Assembly (NCBI RefSeq): GCF_963677845.1
Contig: NZ_OY782498.1
Coordinates: 1,046,001-1,110,000, forward strand
Direction of reading: 5' to 3'
Source of the DNA: an uncultured Pseudodesulfovibrio sp.
Lineage (GTDB): Bacteria; Desulfobacterota; Desulfovibrionia; Desulfovibrionales; Desulfovibrionaceae
Length of the DNA stretch: 64,000 nucleotides
The position numbers and the translations under genes were made by a program. Below the pieces are notes generated by a model that had not been told where the DNA came from, did no database searches, and saw only the letters and a program-made list of their open reading frames with translations. Of this stretch, positions 25,719-34,256 are shown piece by piece (within the stretch, counting starts at the first letter, position 1; the number at the start of each line of letters is the position of its first letter).

Positions 25719-26318
25719 ATATGGGAATAGACTTGACTCCTCCCATCTATTAATAGTTTCAGCAGTTGCAGCTTTTGCAGCAACTATAAGCTCGTCGACA
25801 TCAATTTCTTGATGTTCAAGCTCTAATGCATCGAGTCGAGAGTCGTGTTTGCTTAATTTTGTTCCAAAATTTTGTAGTTGGGCTTGCAGGATTTTGATTT
25901 GATCTCTGTGGATGAACTTAATCAGGTCGTCCACTTTTAAAAGCTCGTTGATGGAAAATTTAAAAAGGTCCGTGGCAACACGGGGTGAATATTTTTCATC
26001 TCGTGTTATTTCAAACAATCTATTTTGAATCCTAAAAGGGTTTGGTGCTATCTCAGATGAGAAAATTTTAAATAATTCAGCATGGTATATCTCTTGAAAA
26101 ACAACATCTAGGAAGCATTTCTCGAGAATCGGGTGCTTCTCGGTTGATTGGTTAATCGCATTTTTAAGTTTGAGTCTGATTCGCTTGCGAGATTTTTTCC
26201 AAACAAATCTAATTTCTGCGTCGAGAATCTTGCCGGTGACATAATCGCCCATTTTGGCGTCGGCTATTGCGAGAAAGCTTCCAATAGTAGCCAAGTCTAG
26301 CGGTATCTCATTACTCAT
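25719..26318 (-). pseudogene. P-loop NTPase gene, N-terminal fragment (split by IS)
   Basis: The first 200 codons of a minus-strand gene start at the ATG at 26318 and run into the IS, where a stop arises 12 codon bases later (MDPP from the IS end). The N-terminal part (MSNEIPLDLATIGSFL, many charged helices, a leucine-rich stretch around 140-180) matches no family I can name. It ends ETINRWEESSLFPY and would continue into PITLVVDPGIGKTTT at 24351. An N-terminal effector-like domain before a NACHT/STAND ATPase is a layout known from antiphage proteins, which is inference only. It stands directly beside the tRNA-Pro integration site. Confidence 0.65.
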
Positions 26319-26436
26319 TTGTTTGAATTCAGTATGATGTTGTCTCTATATTCTATTGGTTGGGGTTGTTGCAGGTAAGTTATATTGAGAATGCGGTTGT
26401 TTTTTTGGCCTTTGGTGCGGTTTAATCTGATTTGGC

Positions 26437-26544
26437 TGTTAGCAATAGGTTAGCAAAAAGAAAAAAGGGTTTATGACTTGTTGTCATAAACCCTTGATTT
26501 ATCTGGTCGGGATGAGAGGATTTGAACCTCCGATCTCTGCGTCC
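26437..26544. repeat. Right 108-bp direct repeat (tRNA-Pro 3' part and terminator)
   Basis: This is the intact-side partner of the repeat at 14834-14941. It covers the shared TGTTAGCAATAGGTTAG, the terminator hairpin, the CCA end, T-arm, variable loop and part of the anticodon arm of tRNA-Pro. Both copies are 108 bases long. Confidence 0.82.
26465..26495 (-). terminator. Terminator of tRNA-Pro
   Basis: A 13-bp perfect stem (AAGGGTTTATGAC and its complement) with a 5-base loop, followed on the minus strand by TTTTTTCTTTTT, lies 8 bases past the CCA end of the tRNA. Confidence 0.88.
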
Positions 26545-26580
26545 CGAACGCAGCGCTCTACCAGACTGAGCCACATCCCG
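26504..26580 (-). tRNA. tRNA-Pro (CGG anticodon)
   Basis: This is a 77-base tRNA with encoded CCA. The acceptor stem is CGGGATG / CATCCCG with discriminator A. The D-arm is GCTCAGTCTGGTAGAGC, and the anticodon stem CTGCG / CGCAG surrounds loop TTCGGGA, giving anticodon CGG (reads CCG, Pro). The T-arm is GGAGG-TTCAAAT-CCTCT with an end mismatch allowing GAGG pairing. A promoter and a terminator fit around it. Its 3' part is duplicated at 14834-14941. Confidence 0.95.
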
Positions 26581-26593
26581 CTGTCGAGAGAGG

Positions 26594-26622
26594 GATTTAG
26601 CCCGTCGCTGATAAAAAGGCAA
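26594..26622 (-). promoter_or_regulatory. Sigma-70-type promoter of tRNA-Pro
   Basis: On the minus strand TTGCCT (26622-26617) and TAAATC (26599-26594) are separated by 17 bases, and the tRNA begins 13 bases downstream. Confidence 0.55.
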
Positions 26623-26784
26623 GGTAAAATTTACATGTTTTTTCAAGGTTGTGGACAAAGGCTATAAAGCTGCCTAAGATTGGAGATTGAATGACAAATT
26701 AATTCCCGTGCGTCGGGAGTTGGCGGGTGGCAGGAATTACTGTCGAATGGATGTCGGCAGGGAAGACGCTAAGGAGTGGTATAC

Positions 26785-27828
26785 GTGATCAAAGTTCTCG
26801 TCGTGGATGACTCTGCCTTCATGCGAAAGGCCATCAGCACGATGCTCGACAAGGACCCGGGTATCACCGTGGTCGGTGTGGCGCGCAATGGTCAGGAAGG
26901 CCTGGACATGGTGCGTGAGCTGAATCCCGATGTGGTCACCATGGATATTGAAATGCCGAAGATGGACGGGTTGACCGCCCTTCGTCATATAATGATGGAA
27001 TCGCCCCGACCTGTGCTTATGGTCAGTTCGCTGACGACCGAGGGAGCTGAGGCTACTTTGAAGGCCATGGAGCTCGGTGCGGTCGACTTTATTCCCAAAC
27101 AACTTTCCAAGGTTTCTCTGGATATCATTAAGATTGAAAAAGATCTTATTGAGCGGGTTAAGACTGTGGCCATGCGTAAAATGCGTCACGTGGCTCGTCC
27201 GTCTGCTCGGAAGAAATCGGCGGCTAAGGTCAGGCCTCGTGCTCATGGACGTCCTGTTCGTGATGTAGTGGCTATTGGTGTCTCCACGGGCGGGCCGCCA
27301 GTCGTGCAGAAAATTTTGTCTTCGTTTCCGGCTGATTTTCCGGCGGGTATCGTTATTGCCCAGCATATGCCTGCCGCTTTTACTGGTCCTTTTGCCGAGC
27401 GCCTGAACGGTGTTAGCGCGATTACTGTGAAAGAAGCTGAAACTGGTGACGTTTTTCGACCGGGACATGCGTATGTGGCACCTGGAGGTCGCCATATCGT
27501 ATTGGATCAGAAGGTCAGCCGCATTGATGTGGTTGTTACAGACGACCCTAGTGACGCTTTGTATAAACCCTCTGCTAACGTTCTTATCAGTTCTGTTGCT
27601 CAAGCCGTCGGTAAGCGTGGGCTTGGCGTTATTTTGACAGGGATGGGGAATGACGGGCGCGAAGGGATACGAGATCTCAAAGGTCGGGGAGGGCGTGCTT
27701 TGGCACAGAGTGATTCTACCTGTGTGGTTTATGGCATGCCTAAGTCCATTGTAGACGAAAATCTGGCGGATGAGGTCGTTGATTTGGACGATATGGCCGA
27801 ATCCATCATGGCGAATTTGTATAAATAG
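26785..27828 (+). CDS. cheB: Chemotaxis protein-glutamate methylesterase CheB
   Basis: CheB removes methyl groups from chemoreceptors and adapts the response; it is activated by CheA phosphorylation. The protein is 347 residues from the GTG at 26785, which has AAGGAG 8 bases upstream; a GTG at 26776 overlaps that site and was rejected. The receiver domain has VLVVDDSAFMR and phospho-Asp54 (TMDIEMPKMDG). The esterase domain has IGVSTGGP, IAQHMPAAF and ILTGMGNDGREG for the Ser-His-Asp triad. It heads the block cheB-HEAT-cheR-cheY-cheA. Confidence 0.96.
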   Translation: MIKVLVVDDSAFMRKAISTMLDKDPGITVVGVARNGQEGLDMVRELNPDVVTMDIEMPKMDGLTALRHIMMESPRPVLMVSSLTTEGAEATLKAMELGAVDFIPKQLSKVSLDIIKIEKDLIERVKTVAMRKMRHVARPSARKKSAAKVRPRAHGRPVRDVVAIGVSTGGPPVVQKILSSFPADFPAGIVIAQHMPAAFTGPFAERLNGVSAITVKEAETGDVFRPGHAYVAPGGRHIVLDQKVSRIDVVVTDDPSDALYKPSANVLISSVAQAVGKRGLGVILTGMGNDGREGIRDLKGRGGRALAQSDSTCVVYGMPKSIVDENLADEVVDLDDMAESIMANLYK

Positions 27829-27872
27829 TTTTTGTTGAGTGAGTCTCAAAATTTGTATGGGGGACTGGTATC

Positions 27873-29810
27873 ATGGTGGAGTGTTCTGAATATCTTGTAC
27901 TTTTGGGCAGTGACAACAAAGAGGTTGTCCGAGAAAGTGCTTTCAAGGCAGGCGAGAATAATTGCGTTGAGGCCGTGCCCAAGCTGGCTGAATTACTTCA
28001 GACGAATCATCTGGGTATTCAGGAGGCCGTGGATAGCTCCTTGCGAAAAATTGGTGGCAAGGAAGTCGTGCAGGCTGTGATCCCGCTTTTGCGCTCCGAT
28101 GATGCTCCCGTTCGTAATCTGGCCATGGATATCCTGCGTGAAGTTGGCAATCAGGATATTTCGTCCTTGATTGCATTGGTTTTGGATGAAGATGCTGATA
28201 TCAGGATTTTTGTTTCAGATATTCTTGGCTCTACCAAAAGTCTTTTGGCCGTTGATCCCCTTTGTAATGCTTTGCTGAAAGACCCTGAGGTGAATGTCCG
28301 GTATCAAGCGGCGGTCAGTCTCGGAGAGCTTGGTATGACTGAAGCTATTCCCAGCCTCAATCAGGCTATCGGCGACGAAGAGTGGGTGCAGTATTCCGTG
28401 ATTGAAGCGTTGACAAAGATTGGTCATGCCAGCTCGGTAGACGCTTTGGTCAAGGCTTTGGATTCTGCCTCAGATCTCGTTGCCTCCATGATTATCGATG
28501 CGCTTGGTGAGCTTGGTAATGTCAAAGCTGTGACCATGTTGCTCAAACGAATGAGTGATTCCCCGACAGCATTGCGGAATAAGATAGTCAAGGCCGTGGT
28601 AAAGATTCTCGGCGGGAAGTCCTTGACTCTGTTGAGTGATGATGAGCGCGAGCGGTTCAGGCAATACCTGTTGGTGGCTCTTAAGGACGAAGACGTGGAA
28701 ATCCAGGATGCCGCTATTCAGGGGTTGGCCTATGTGGGAGGCGAAGAAGCTTCCAGAGGGATTTTACGGATTGCCGGGGGGTTGGATCAGGATTTAGAGC
28801 AGGATCGCTTGCAGGTCATTATCACCTTTCTGGCCGAGATTGGTTTGACTGAAGCTCTCAAGGTCGGTTTGCTCGGAGAAAATCCTGGTGAGGCAAAGGT
28901 GGCAGTTCAAGTCCTGTCGCAGATCGCGCCTGACGAGTGTATAGAGCAGAATGATATTTGTCAGGTCCTTATGGATGCGTTTTGGCAGGTTGGGTTGCCT
29001 TTGCAGCGGCAGATCGTGAGTGTTGTCGCCAACAGAGGGCGGTCGCAGTCCAAGGACTTCTTTATCAAGGTTTTGAATGAGCATACAGACGGTACTGTCT
29101 TGAAGAGTGCCGTGTATTTGCTTGGTGAAAAGCTTCAGTTGATTGAAGTCGTCGATAATATTTTCCCATTGTTGAATCATCAATACGATGATGTGAAAGA
29201 AGCTGCTTTGGACGCGTGTATCGCCATTGGAACTCCTGGTGTGCAGGAGCGTTTCAGGGAAATGTTCACCAGTGAAAATCCGGTCCATCGCCTCATGGCT
29301 GTGTATGCTTTGGGGAAATTCAGTTCATCGGATAACCTGTCGATTCTTCAACAGGCTGTTGAAGATGAGGAGTCGGATATAAGGCGGGTGGCAGTTGAAG
29401 CCCTAGCTTCATTTCCAGACAACAAGGATACATGGTTGCCGCTGGTGCTGCAAAGGCTCAACGATGAGAGCAAGGATGTTCGTCTGACAGTTGTTGAGAT
29501 TTTGGGCCAGCACTATGGCGAAGATACGATGCCGCATCTTATCGATGCTTTGAACGACGAAGATGATTGGGTTAAAGTTCGGGCCATGGATGCGTTGGGT
29601 GAACATTCCACGCAGGAGGCCGCTCCTTTGATGGTTGATATGCTGGATGATGCAAATCGGTTTGTGGTTATGAAGGCCATAGAAGCCTTGGGTAATATCG
29701 GTGGTTCAAAGGCGTTTGCCGCTTTGTTGCAAGTGACCAATAGTGACGAGTATGAATTGGTGAGTGCGGCAGAGGAGGCCATAGCCAGAATACAGGAAGC
29801 GCAGGAGTAG
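27873..29810 (+). CDS. HEAT-repeat protein in the chemotaxis operon
   Basis: This 645-residue protein is built almost entirely of HEAT/PBS-lyase type repeats of about 31 residues. Typical units are DPEVNVRYQAAVSLGELG, EESDIRRVAVEALASF, DEDDWVKVRAMDALGEHS and ANRFVVMKAIEALGNIG. No signal peptide or membrane helix is seen, so it is cytoplasmic. Such solenoids are protein-binding scaffolds. Its fixed place between cheB (44 bases away) and cheR (9 bases) argues for a role in assembling or tuning this chemotaxis complex, which is inference. No phycobilin genes are present, so lyase activity is not expected. Confidence 0.88.
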   Translation: MVECSEYLVLLGSDNKEVVRESAFKAGENNCVEAVPKLAELLQTNHLGIQEAVDSSLRKIGGKEVVQAVIPLLRSDDAPVRNLAMDILREVGNQDISSLIALVLDEDADIRIFVSDILGSTKSLLAVDPLCNALLKDPEVNVRYQAAVSLGELGMTEAIPSLNQAIGDEEWVQYSVIEALTKIGHASSVDALVKALDSASDLVASMIIDALGELGNVKAVTMLLKRMSDSPTALRNKIVKAVVKILGGKSLTLLSDDERERFRQYLLVALKDEDVEIQDAAIQGLAYVGGEEASRGILRIAGGLDQDLEQDRLQVIITFLAEIGLTEALKVGLLGENPGEAKVAVQVLSQIAPDECIEQNDICQVLMDAFWQVGLPLQRQIVSVVANRGRSQSKDFFIKVLNEHTDGTVLKSAVYLLGEKLQLIEVVDNIFPLLNHQYDDVKEAALDACIAIGTPGVQERFREMFTSENPVHRLMAVYALGKFSSSDNLSILQQAVEDEESDIRRVAVEALASFPDNKDTWLPLVLQRLNDESKDVRLTVVEILGQHYGEDTMPHLIDALNDEDDWVKVRAMDALGEHSTQEAAPLMVDMLDDANRFVVMKAIEALGNIGGSKAFAALLQVTNSDEYELVSAAEEAIARIQEAQE

Positions 29811-29819
29811 GGGAACCTC

Positions 29820-30695
29820 ATGTCGTCACTGTTTTCCAAAACAATCTCTCTTGGGAAGGCTCTTTCGATCACGGACCAAGAGTTCATAAATCTGCGTGAC
29901 TACATTTATGCCGAATGTGGTATATATGTGGCCGACAATCGAAAGTATTTGATTGAAAACAGATTGGGAAACAGGCTCAAGAAATTGAACCTTAAAAATT
30001 TTGATGAATATTACAACTTGCTTCGATTTGATGCGTGCAGGGCGGCAGAGATCAAGAGACTTTATGAAGTAATAACGACCAATGAGACAAGCTTTTATCG
30101 TAATCCTCCGCAAATAAAAGTGTTTCAGCAGGAAATACTGAGCGAAGTTATTGCCGGATGTCGTCGAAATGGAAAAAAACTTCGCATTTGGTCGGCAGGG
30201 TGCTCCACGGGTGAAGAGCCATATACTATTTCTATGATCGCTCATGAGATTCTGAGGAGTGAAATTGGAGCGTGGGATATCCGAATTACGGCAAATGATC
30301 TTTCGGAGCGGGTGTTGGAGTCGGCTCGCAGGGGTGTTTATAATGATTATACACTGAGAACCACTCCGCAAGAAATTGTGTCCAGATATTTTGATTCGGA
30401 CGAAGGGCAGAACAAAATCAGTCCTGAAGTGAAGCGTTTGGTCAGTTTTGGACAAATTAACCTTAAAGATCGTATGCAGCTTAAGCGGGTTGAACGGTCA
30501 CAGATCGTTTTTTGTCGAAACGTGATTATTTATTTTGATGATGCAATGAAAAAGCATGTTATTAATGCTTTTTATGATAATTTGCTTCCTGGCGGTTATT
30601 TGATTATCGGGCATTCAGAGTCGTTGCATAATATTTCGCGCGCATTCAAGCCTATTCATTATCCTGGAGCAATTATCTACAAGAAGGAAGAGTAG
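29820..30695 (+). CDS. cheR: Chemotaxis protein methyltransferase CheR
   Basis: CheR transfers methyl groups from SAM to receptor glutamates. The 291-residue protein has the N-terminal all-helical domain (DQEFINLRDYIYAECGIYV), the Arg/Asn-rich TTNETSFYRNP, SAM-binding LRIWSAGCSTGEEPY, and IVFCRNVIIYFD near residue 236. GGYLIIGHSESLH completes the set. It starts 9 bases after the HEAT gene, with GGGGAA as ribosome site. It is paired with CheB in the same operon, as expected of an adaptation system. Confidence 0.96.
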   Translation: MSSLFSKTISLGKALSITDQEFINLRDYIYAECGIYVADNRKYLIENRLGNRLKKLNLKNFDEYYNLLRFDACRAAEIKRLYEVITTNETSFYRNPPQIKVFQQEILSEVIAGCRRNGKKLRIWSAGCSTGEEPYTISMIAHEILRSEIGAWDIRITANDLSERVLESARRGVYNDYTLRTTPQEIVSRYFDSDEGQNKISPEVKRLVSFGQINLKDRMQLKRVERSQIVFCRNVIIYFDDAMKKHVINAFYDNLLPGGYLIIGHSESLHNISRAFKPIHYPGAIIYKKEE

Positions 30696-30757
30696 AATGA
30701 ATCAGTCTGTATATGGAATTGGTAATTGGGGAGTGCCCATGATATTTAGGGGGAGTA

Positions 30758-31126
30758 ATGTCTAAACATATTCTGATAGTGGACGATTCTAAGACTGTAC
30801 GGAATCTTGTCGCTTTTATTATGAAGAAAGAAGGCTTTAAGGTGACCACGGCGGAAGATGGATTAGATGGCCTGGAAAAATTGTATAGTTTGACCGAGGT
30901 TGATCTTATCGTTTCGGATGTCAACATGCCCCGGATGGACGGTTTGACGTTTATTAAGACTGTCAGGGAGCAGGCGGCGTATCGGGATATCCCCATCGTT
31001 GTCCTTTCCACAGAAGGCCAGGACAGAGATGTTCAGACTGGCTTGACCGTGGGGGCAAATCTGTACATGGTCAAACCGGCGCAGCCTGAAAAGCTTGTCA
31101 GAAATGTCAAGATGTTGCTGGGCTAG
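30758..31126 (+). CDS. cheY: CheY-like single-domain response regulator
   Basis: This is a 122-residue lone receiver domain: ILIVDDSKTVRNL holds the acidic pocket, LIVSDVNMPRMDG the phospho-Asp (about residue 53), VVLSTEG the switch Ser/Thr and MVKPAQPEKL the Lys. There is no output domain. Its place before cheA suggests that it carries the CheA signal, to the flagellar motor or to another target. A GGGGG ribosome site precedes the ATG. Confidence 0.93.
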   Translation: MSKHILIVDDSKTVRNLVAFIMKKEGFKVTTAEDGLDGLEKLYSLTEVDLIVSDVNMPRMDGLTFIKTVREQAAYRDIPIVVLSTEGQDRDVQTGLTVGANLYMVKPAQPEKLVRNVKMLLG

Positions 31127-31226
31127 GACTTTTTGCAAATGGCGATGTGACGCAAACACAACCAAGGCGGCATAAACCTTTTCACCAGTACGAGTGACAT
31201 GGGAGCTTGCTGTTAGAGGTATTTCG

Positions 31227-34178
31227 ATGAGCCAGGACTTTCTTGATCCGGAGATCTTGACCGACTTTTTTGTTGAAGCGAAAGAGCACTTGGAAACCAT
31301 TGAGCCTAATTTGTTGGAGCTAGAAAAAAGCCCTGACAATCTTGGTTTGCTGAATGAGATTTTTAGACCCATGCATTCTCTTAAGGGGGCATCGGGTTTT
31401 CTTGGTTTAAACAAGATCAACGGGTTGGCACACAAGGCCGAAAATATACTCGATGAGCTTCGTCAAGGCTCCATGAAGGTTACCAGTGGGATCATGGATT
31501 TGATTCTTTCTGCGACTGACGCCTTGAGAACCATGGTGGATAATCTGGAGACTAGCGGTGTAGAAGGAGAGGTTGACACAACTCCTATCATTGCCCGGAT
31601 TGAAGCCGCTTTGGTTGGTGATATGGATGCGGCTACTGTTGTGTCGGAGACAGAACCAGAATGTGCACCTGTTATTGAAGCTGAAGTTGTGATTGAACCC
31701 GAAACCGTGGCGGAGGAATCTGTTGAAATGGTGGCAGAAATAATATTTGATCCCCAGCCGGACCCTGACTTTGATGCCACTCCTTACGGTCTGACAACTG
31801 TTGGCGAAGGTCATTTAGCTGATTTTCTTGAAGAAGCTCATGAAATTGTTGAGAACCTCAATCGATGTTTGCTTTCTTTAGAAGGTGAACCCGATGGTAG
31901 TGAGGAGCTTATCAATGACACATTTAGATATTTTCATAATTTGAAAGGGAACAGTGGAATCATCGGATTCAAGGAATTGAATTCTTTAACTCATGAAGCT
32001 GAAACGCTGTTGAACAAGGTCCGTAAGGGGGAGATTGCTTCCAGCCAAGGGTTAATGGATCTTTTGTTGGCAAGCGTGGATCTTATTGAAGCTTTGGTCG
32101 GTAAAGTGGATGTTGAAACCAATAAGGTTGAACCTCTTGATACCAGTGTGATGGCACAAGTGCTGCAAAAAGTGACCGAAGACGGCGATGTCTTCGCCGT
32201 GCAAGGACTTTTTCCCGGTTCCAAATCTGCTCCGGCTCCGGTTGAGGAAGCGCTTGCTCCGGTCTCTGAAGAGGTCGTTGCCCCTGCAGCAGCGGAAGTC
32301 TCTGCAGATGAAGACGCTTCTGTTTCAGCAGGAGATTATGACCCTGAAGACGTGGCCCTGTTTGTTCAGACTATTAATCAGCAGTTGGAATCGGCTGCAG
32401 TTGCTCTTGGGCTACTTCGTAAGGATGCCGGTCAGACGGACATTGTTGATGGGCTGTTCAGGACGTTTCAGACCATCCAAAATTCAACCGGTTACATGGG
32501 GCTGGATGAGATCAAAGAGTATTCTTCCCGTACTGTCGGGTTGATCGATCAGGGGCGAAAGACTGATATGGATTTCACCTTGATGCTGGATATTCTTGAT
32601 CAGGAATTTGCTATTCTCAAGGATATGATTTTGAAAGCTTTGGAAATGTTGACCGGAGGTCCTGTTGAGGACCCCACGGTGAACCTGGGCAAATCTGCTT
32701 CTGTCAAAGCCAAGAAGCCTGCTCCGAAAGTCGAACCTGAACCCGCTGTGGTCGTGGCTTCTGAACCGATTGCTTCTCCGCCCTCTGAACCGTCTGTGCA
32801 GAAGGCGGCCCCTGCATCGAAGCCGGTTTCTGTTGCCAAGCCTGCTCCAATACCAGCACCTGCAGCCAAAGCTCCGGCTCCAGCTGGCAGAAAAAGTGGT
32901 TCTGTCAATCCTCCTCCGGTGCGGCCTAAGGCTTCAAGTACAATTCGTGTTGATCACCATAAATTAGATCATTTAATGAATGTCATTGGCGAGTTGATTA
33001 TTAACAGGAACAGATATGCCATGCTTGCCCGGGCTTTGGAAGACGGGCAGGAAGAAGTGCATGTGGTCGCTCAGCAGTTGACCGAGACAACCTATGCAAT
33101 GGCTCGAATTTCAGACGATCTTCAGGACACCATCATGAAAGTCCGGATGGTGCCGGTACAGACTGTTTTTTCCCGTTTCCCACGTCTCGTGCGTGACCTC
33201 AGTCGCAAGTCCGGCAAGCAGGTCGAGCTGATCATGGAAGGCGAAGAGACTGAATTTGACAAGTCCGTTGTGGAGGAAATCGGTGATCCTTTGGTTCACC
33301 TTGTTCGTAACGCTGTCGACCACGGTCTTGAAGATGAAGAAGAGCGTATCCGCTTGGGGAAAAAGCCCAAAGGGCATGTCTGGTTGCGTGCATATCACAA
33401 GGGCAATTCCGTTGCCATTGAGGTCGAAGACGATGGGCGTGGCATGGACCCGGAAAAGTTGAAGGCTGTCGCTATTCGCAAGGGGGTTATCACTCCTGAA
33501 GAAGCTAATGTCATGGATGATCGGGAAGCATTGGATCTTATCTTTGCTCCAGGATTCTCCTCTGCCGAGAAGGTGACGGATATTTCCGGCCGAGGCGTGG
33601 GCATGGATGTGGTCAAGACGAACATCAAGAATCTCAAGGGAAGTGTGCATACACAGTCTGAAGTGGGCAAAGGCACGAAGTTGACCCTGACTCTGCCACT
33701 GACTTTAGCGATTATCGATGCGCTTATGGTTCAGGTAGCAGGCGATACGTTTGCGATTCCGTTGGACGCTGTCTCCGAAACTACCAAAATCGAAGTGGAA
33801 AAGTTGTCCGATGTCAACAATCGGAAGGCTGTTACGCTGCGTGGTGAAGTTTTGGGACTGGTTGAATTGGCTGAATTGCTCGATTTGCCGCAGTCCATGG
33901 ATGACCGGGATGTTTTGCCCATGGTCGTTATTCAGGACAACGACAGGCGGCTTGGATTGGTCGTGGATCGTCTTTTGGAACGACAGGAAATCGTTATCAA
34001 GCCGTTGGGACAGTATCTCAACAACTTTAACCTGAAGGGACTTTCCGGTGCTACCATTATGGGCGACGGGTCTGTGGTTTTGATTCTGGATCCGCATGAG
34101 ATATACAGCATCTCTACTCAGCTTGGACGTAAGCAGGAGCCGTTGACCGTATCCGGGGCTTTGACCAATTCCAAATAG
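31227..34178 (+). CDS. cheA: Chemotaxis histidine kinase CheA with three Hpt-type domains
   Basis: This 983-residue kinase starts at the ATG at 31227 (MSQDFLDPEIL). Domains in order: Hpt1 with His50 (MHSLKGASGF); Hpt2 around 200-300 (FHNLKGNSGI); an Hpt-like third around 375-480 where the His-Lys-Gly is replaced (FQTIQNSTGYMG). A long Pro/Ala-rich linker then leads to the P3 dimer helices (KLDHLMNVIGELI), the ATPase (HLVRNAVDHGLE, DDGRGMD, GRGVGMDVVK) and a C-terminal CheW-like domain. The first two His sites look functional; the third cannot be phosphorylated on His. No CheW or receptor gene is adjacent. Confidence 0.95.
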   Translation: MSQDFLDPEILTDFFVEAKEHLETIEPNLLELEKSPDNLGLLNEIFRPMHSLKGASGFLGLNKINGLAHKAENILDELRQGSMKVTSGIMDLILSATDALRTMVDNLETSGVEGEVDTTPIIARIEAALVGDMDAATVVSETEPECAPVIEAEVVIEPETVAEESVEMVAEIIFDPQPDPDFDATPYGLTTVGEGHLADFLEEAHEIVENLNRCLLSLEGEPDGSEELINDTFRYFHNLKGNSGIIGFKELNSLTHEAETLLNKVRKGEIASSQGLMDLLLASVDLIEALVGKVDVETNKVEPLDTSVMAQVLQKVTEDGDVFAVQGLFPGSKSAPAPVEEALAPVSEEVVAPAAAEVSADEDASVSAGDYDPEDVALFVQTINQQLESAAVALGLLRKDAGQTDIVDGLFRTFQTIQNSTGYMGLDEIKEYSSRTVGLIDQGRKTDMDFTLMLDILDQEFAILKDMILKALEMLTGGPVEDPTVNLGKSASVKAKKPAPKVEPEPAVVVASEPIASPPSEPSVQKAAPASKPVSVAKPAPIPAPAAKAPAPAGRKSGSVNPPPVRPKASSTIRVDHHKLDHLMNVIGELIINRNRYAMLARALEDGQEEVHVVAQQLTETTYAMARISDDLQDTIMKVRMVPVQTVFSRFPRLVRDLSRKSGKQVELIMEGEETEFDKSVVEEIGDPLVHLVRNAVDHGLEDEEERIRLGKKPKGHVWLRAYHKGNSVAIEVEDDGRGMDPEKLKAVAIRKGVITPEEANVMDDREALDLIFAPGFSSAEKVTDISGRGVGMDVVKTNIKNLKGSVHTQSEVGKGTKLTLTLPLTLAIIDALMVQVAGDTFAIPLDAVSETTKIEVEKLSDVNNRKAVTLRGEVLGLVELAELLDLPQSMDDRDVLPMVVIQDNDRRLGLVVDRLLERQEIVIKPLGQYLNNFNLKGLSGATIMGDGSVVLILDPHEIYSISTQLGRKQEPLTVSGALTNSK

Positions 34179-34201
34179 CGCGTCTATTTAATAAGCATTG
34201 A

Positions 34202-34233
34202 AAAGGCCGGGAAGCATTCGCTTCCCGGCCTTT
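34202..34233. terminator. Bidirectional terminator after cheA
   Basis: A perfect 14-bp stem (AAAGGCCGGGAAGC and its complement) with an ATTC loop lies between the convergent cheA and the membrane protein gene and ends in T runs on both strands. Confidence 0.92.
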
Positions 34234-34256
34234 ATTCGTCAAATAGAATGTGTTGT

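Noticed and set aside
26737-27849. Minus-strand open frame (370 codons) opposite cheB
   Set aside because: It is antisense to an unambiguous CheB with all catalytic motifs; the peptide shows no fold pattern.
27873-29810. Phycobilin lyase function for the HEAT protein
   Set aside because: PBS-lyase repeats are just a HEAT variant; there are no phycobiliprotein genes and the gene is embedded in a chemotaxis operon.
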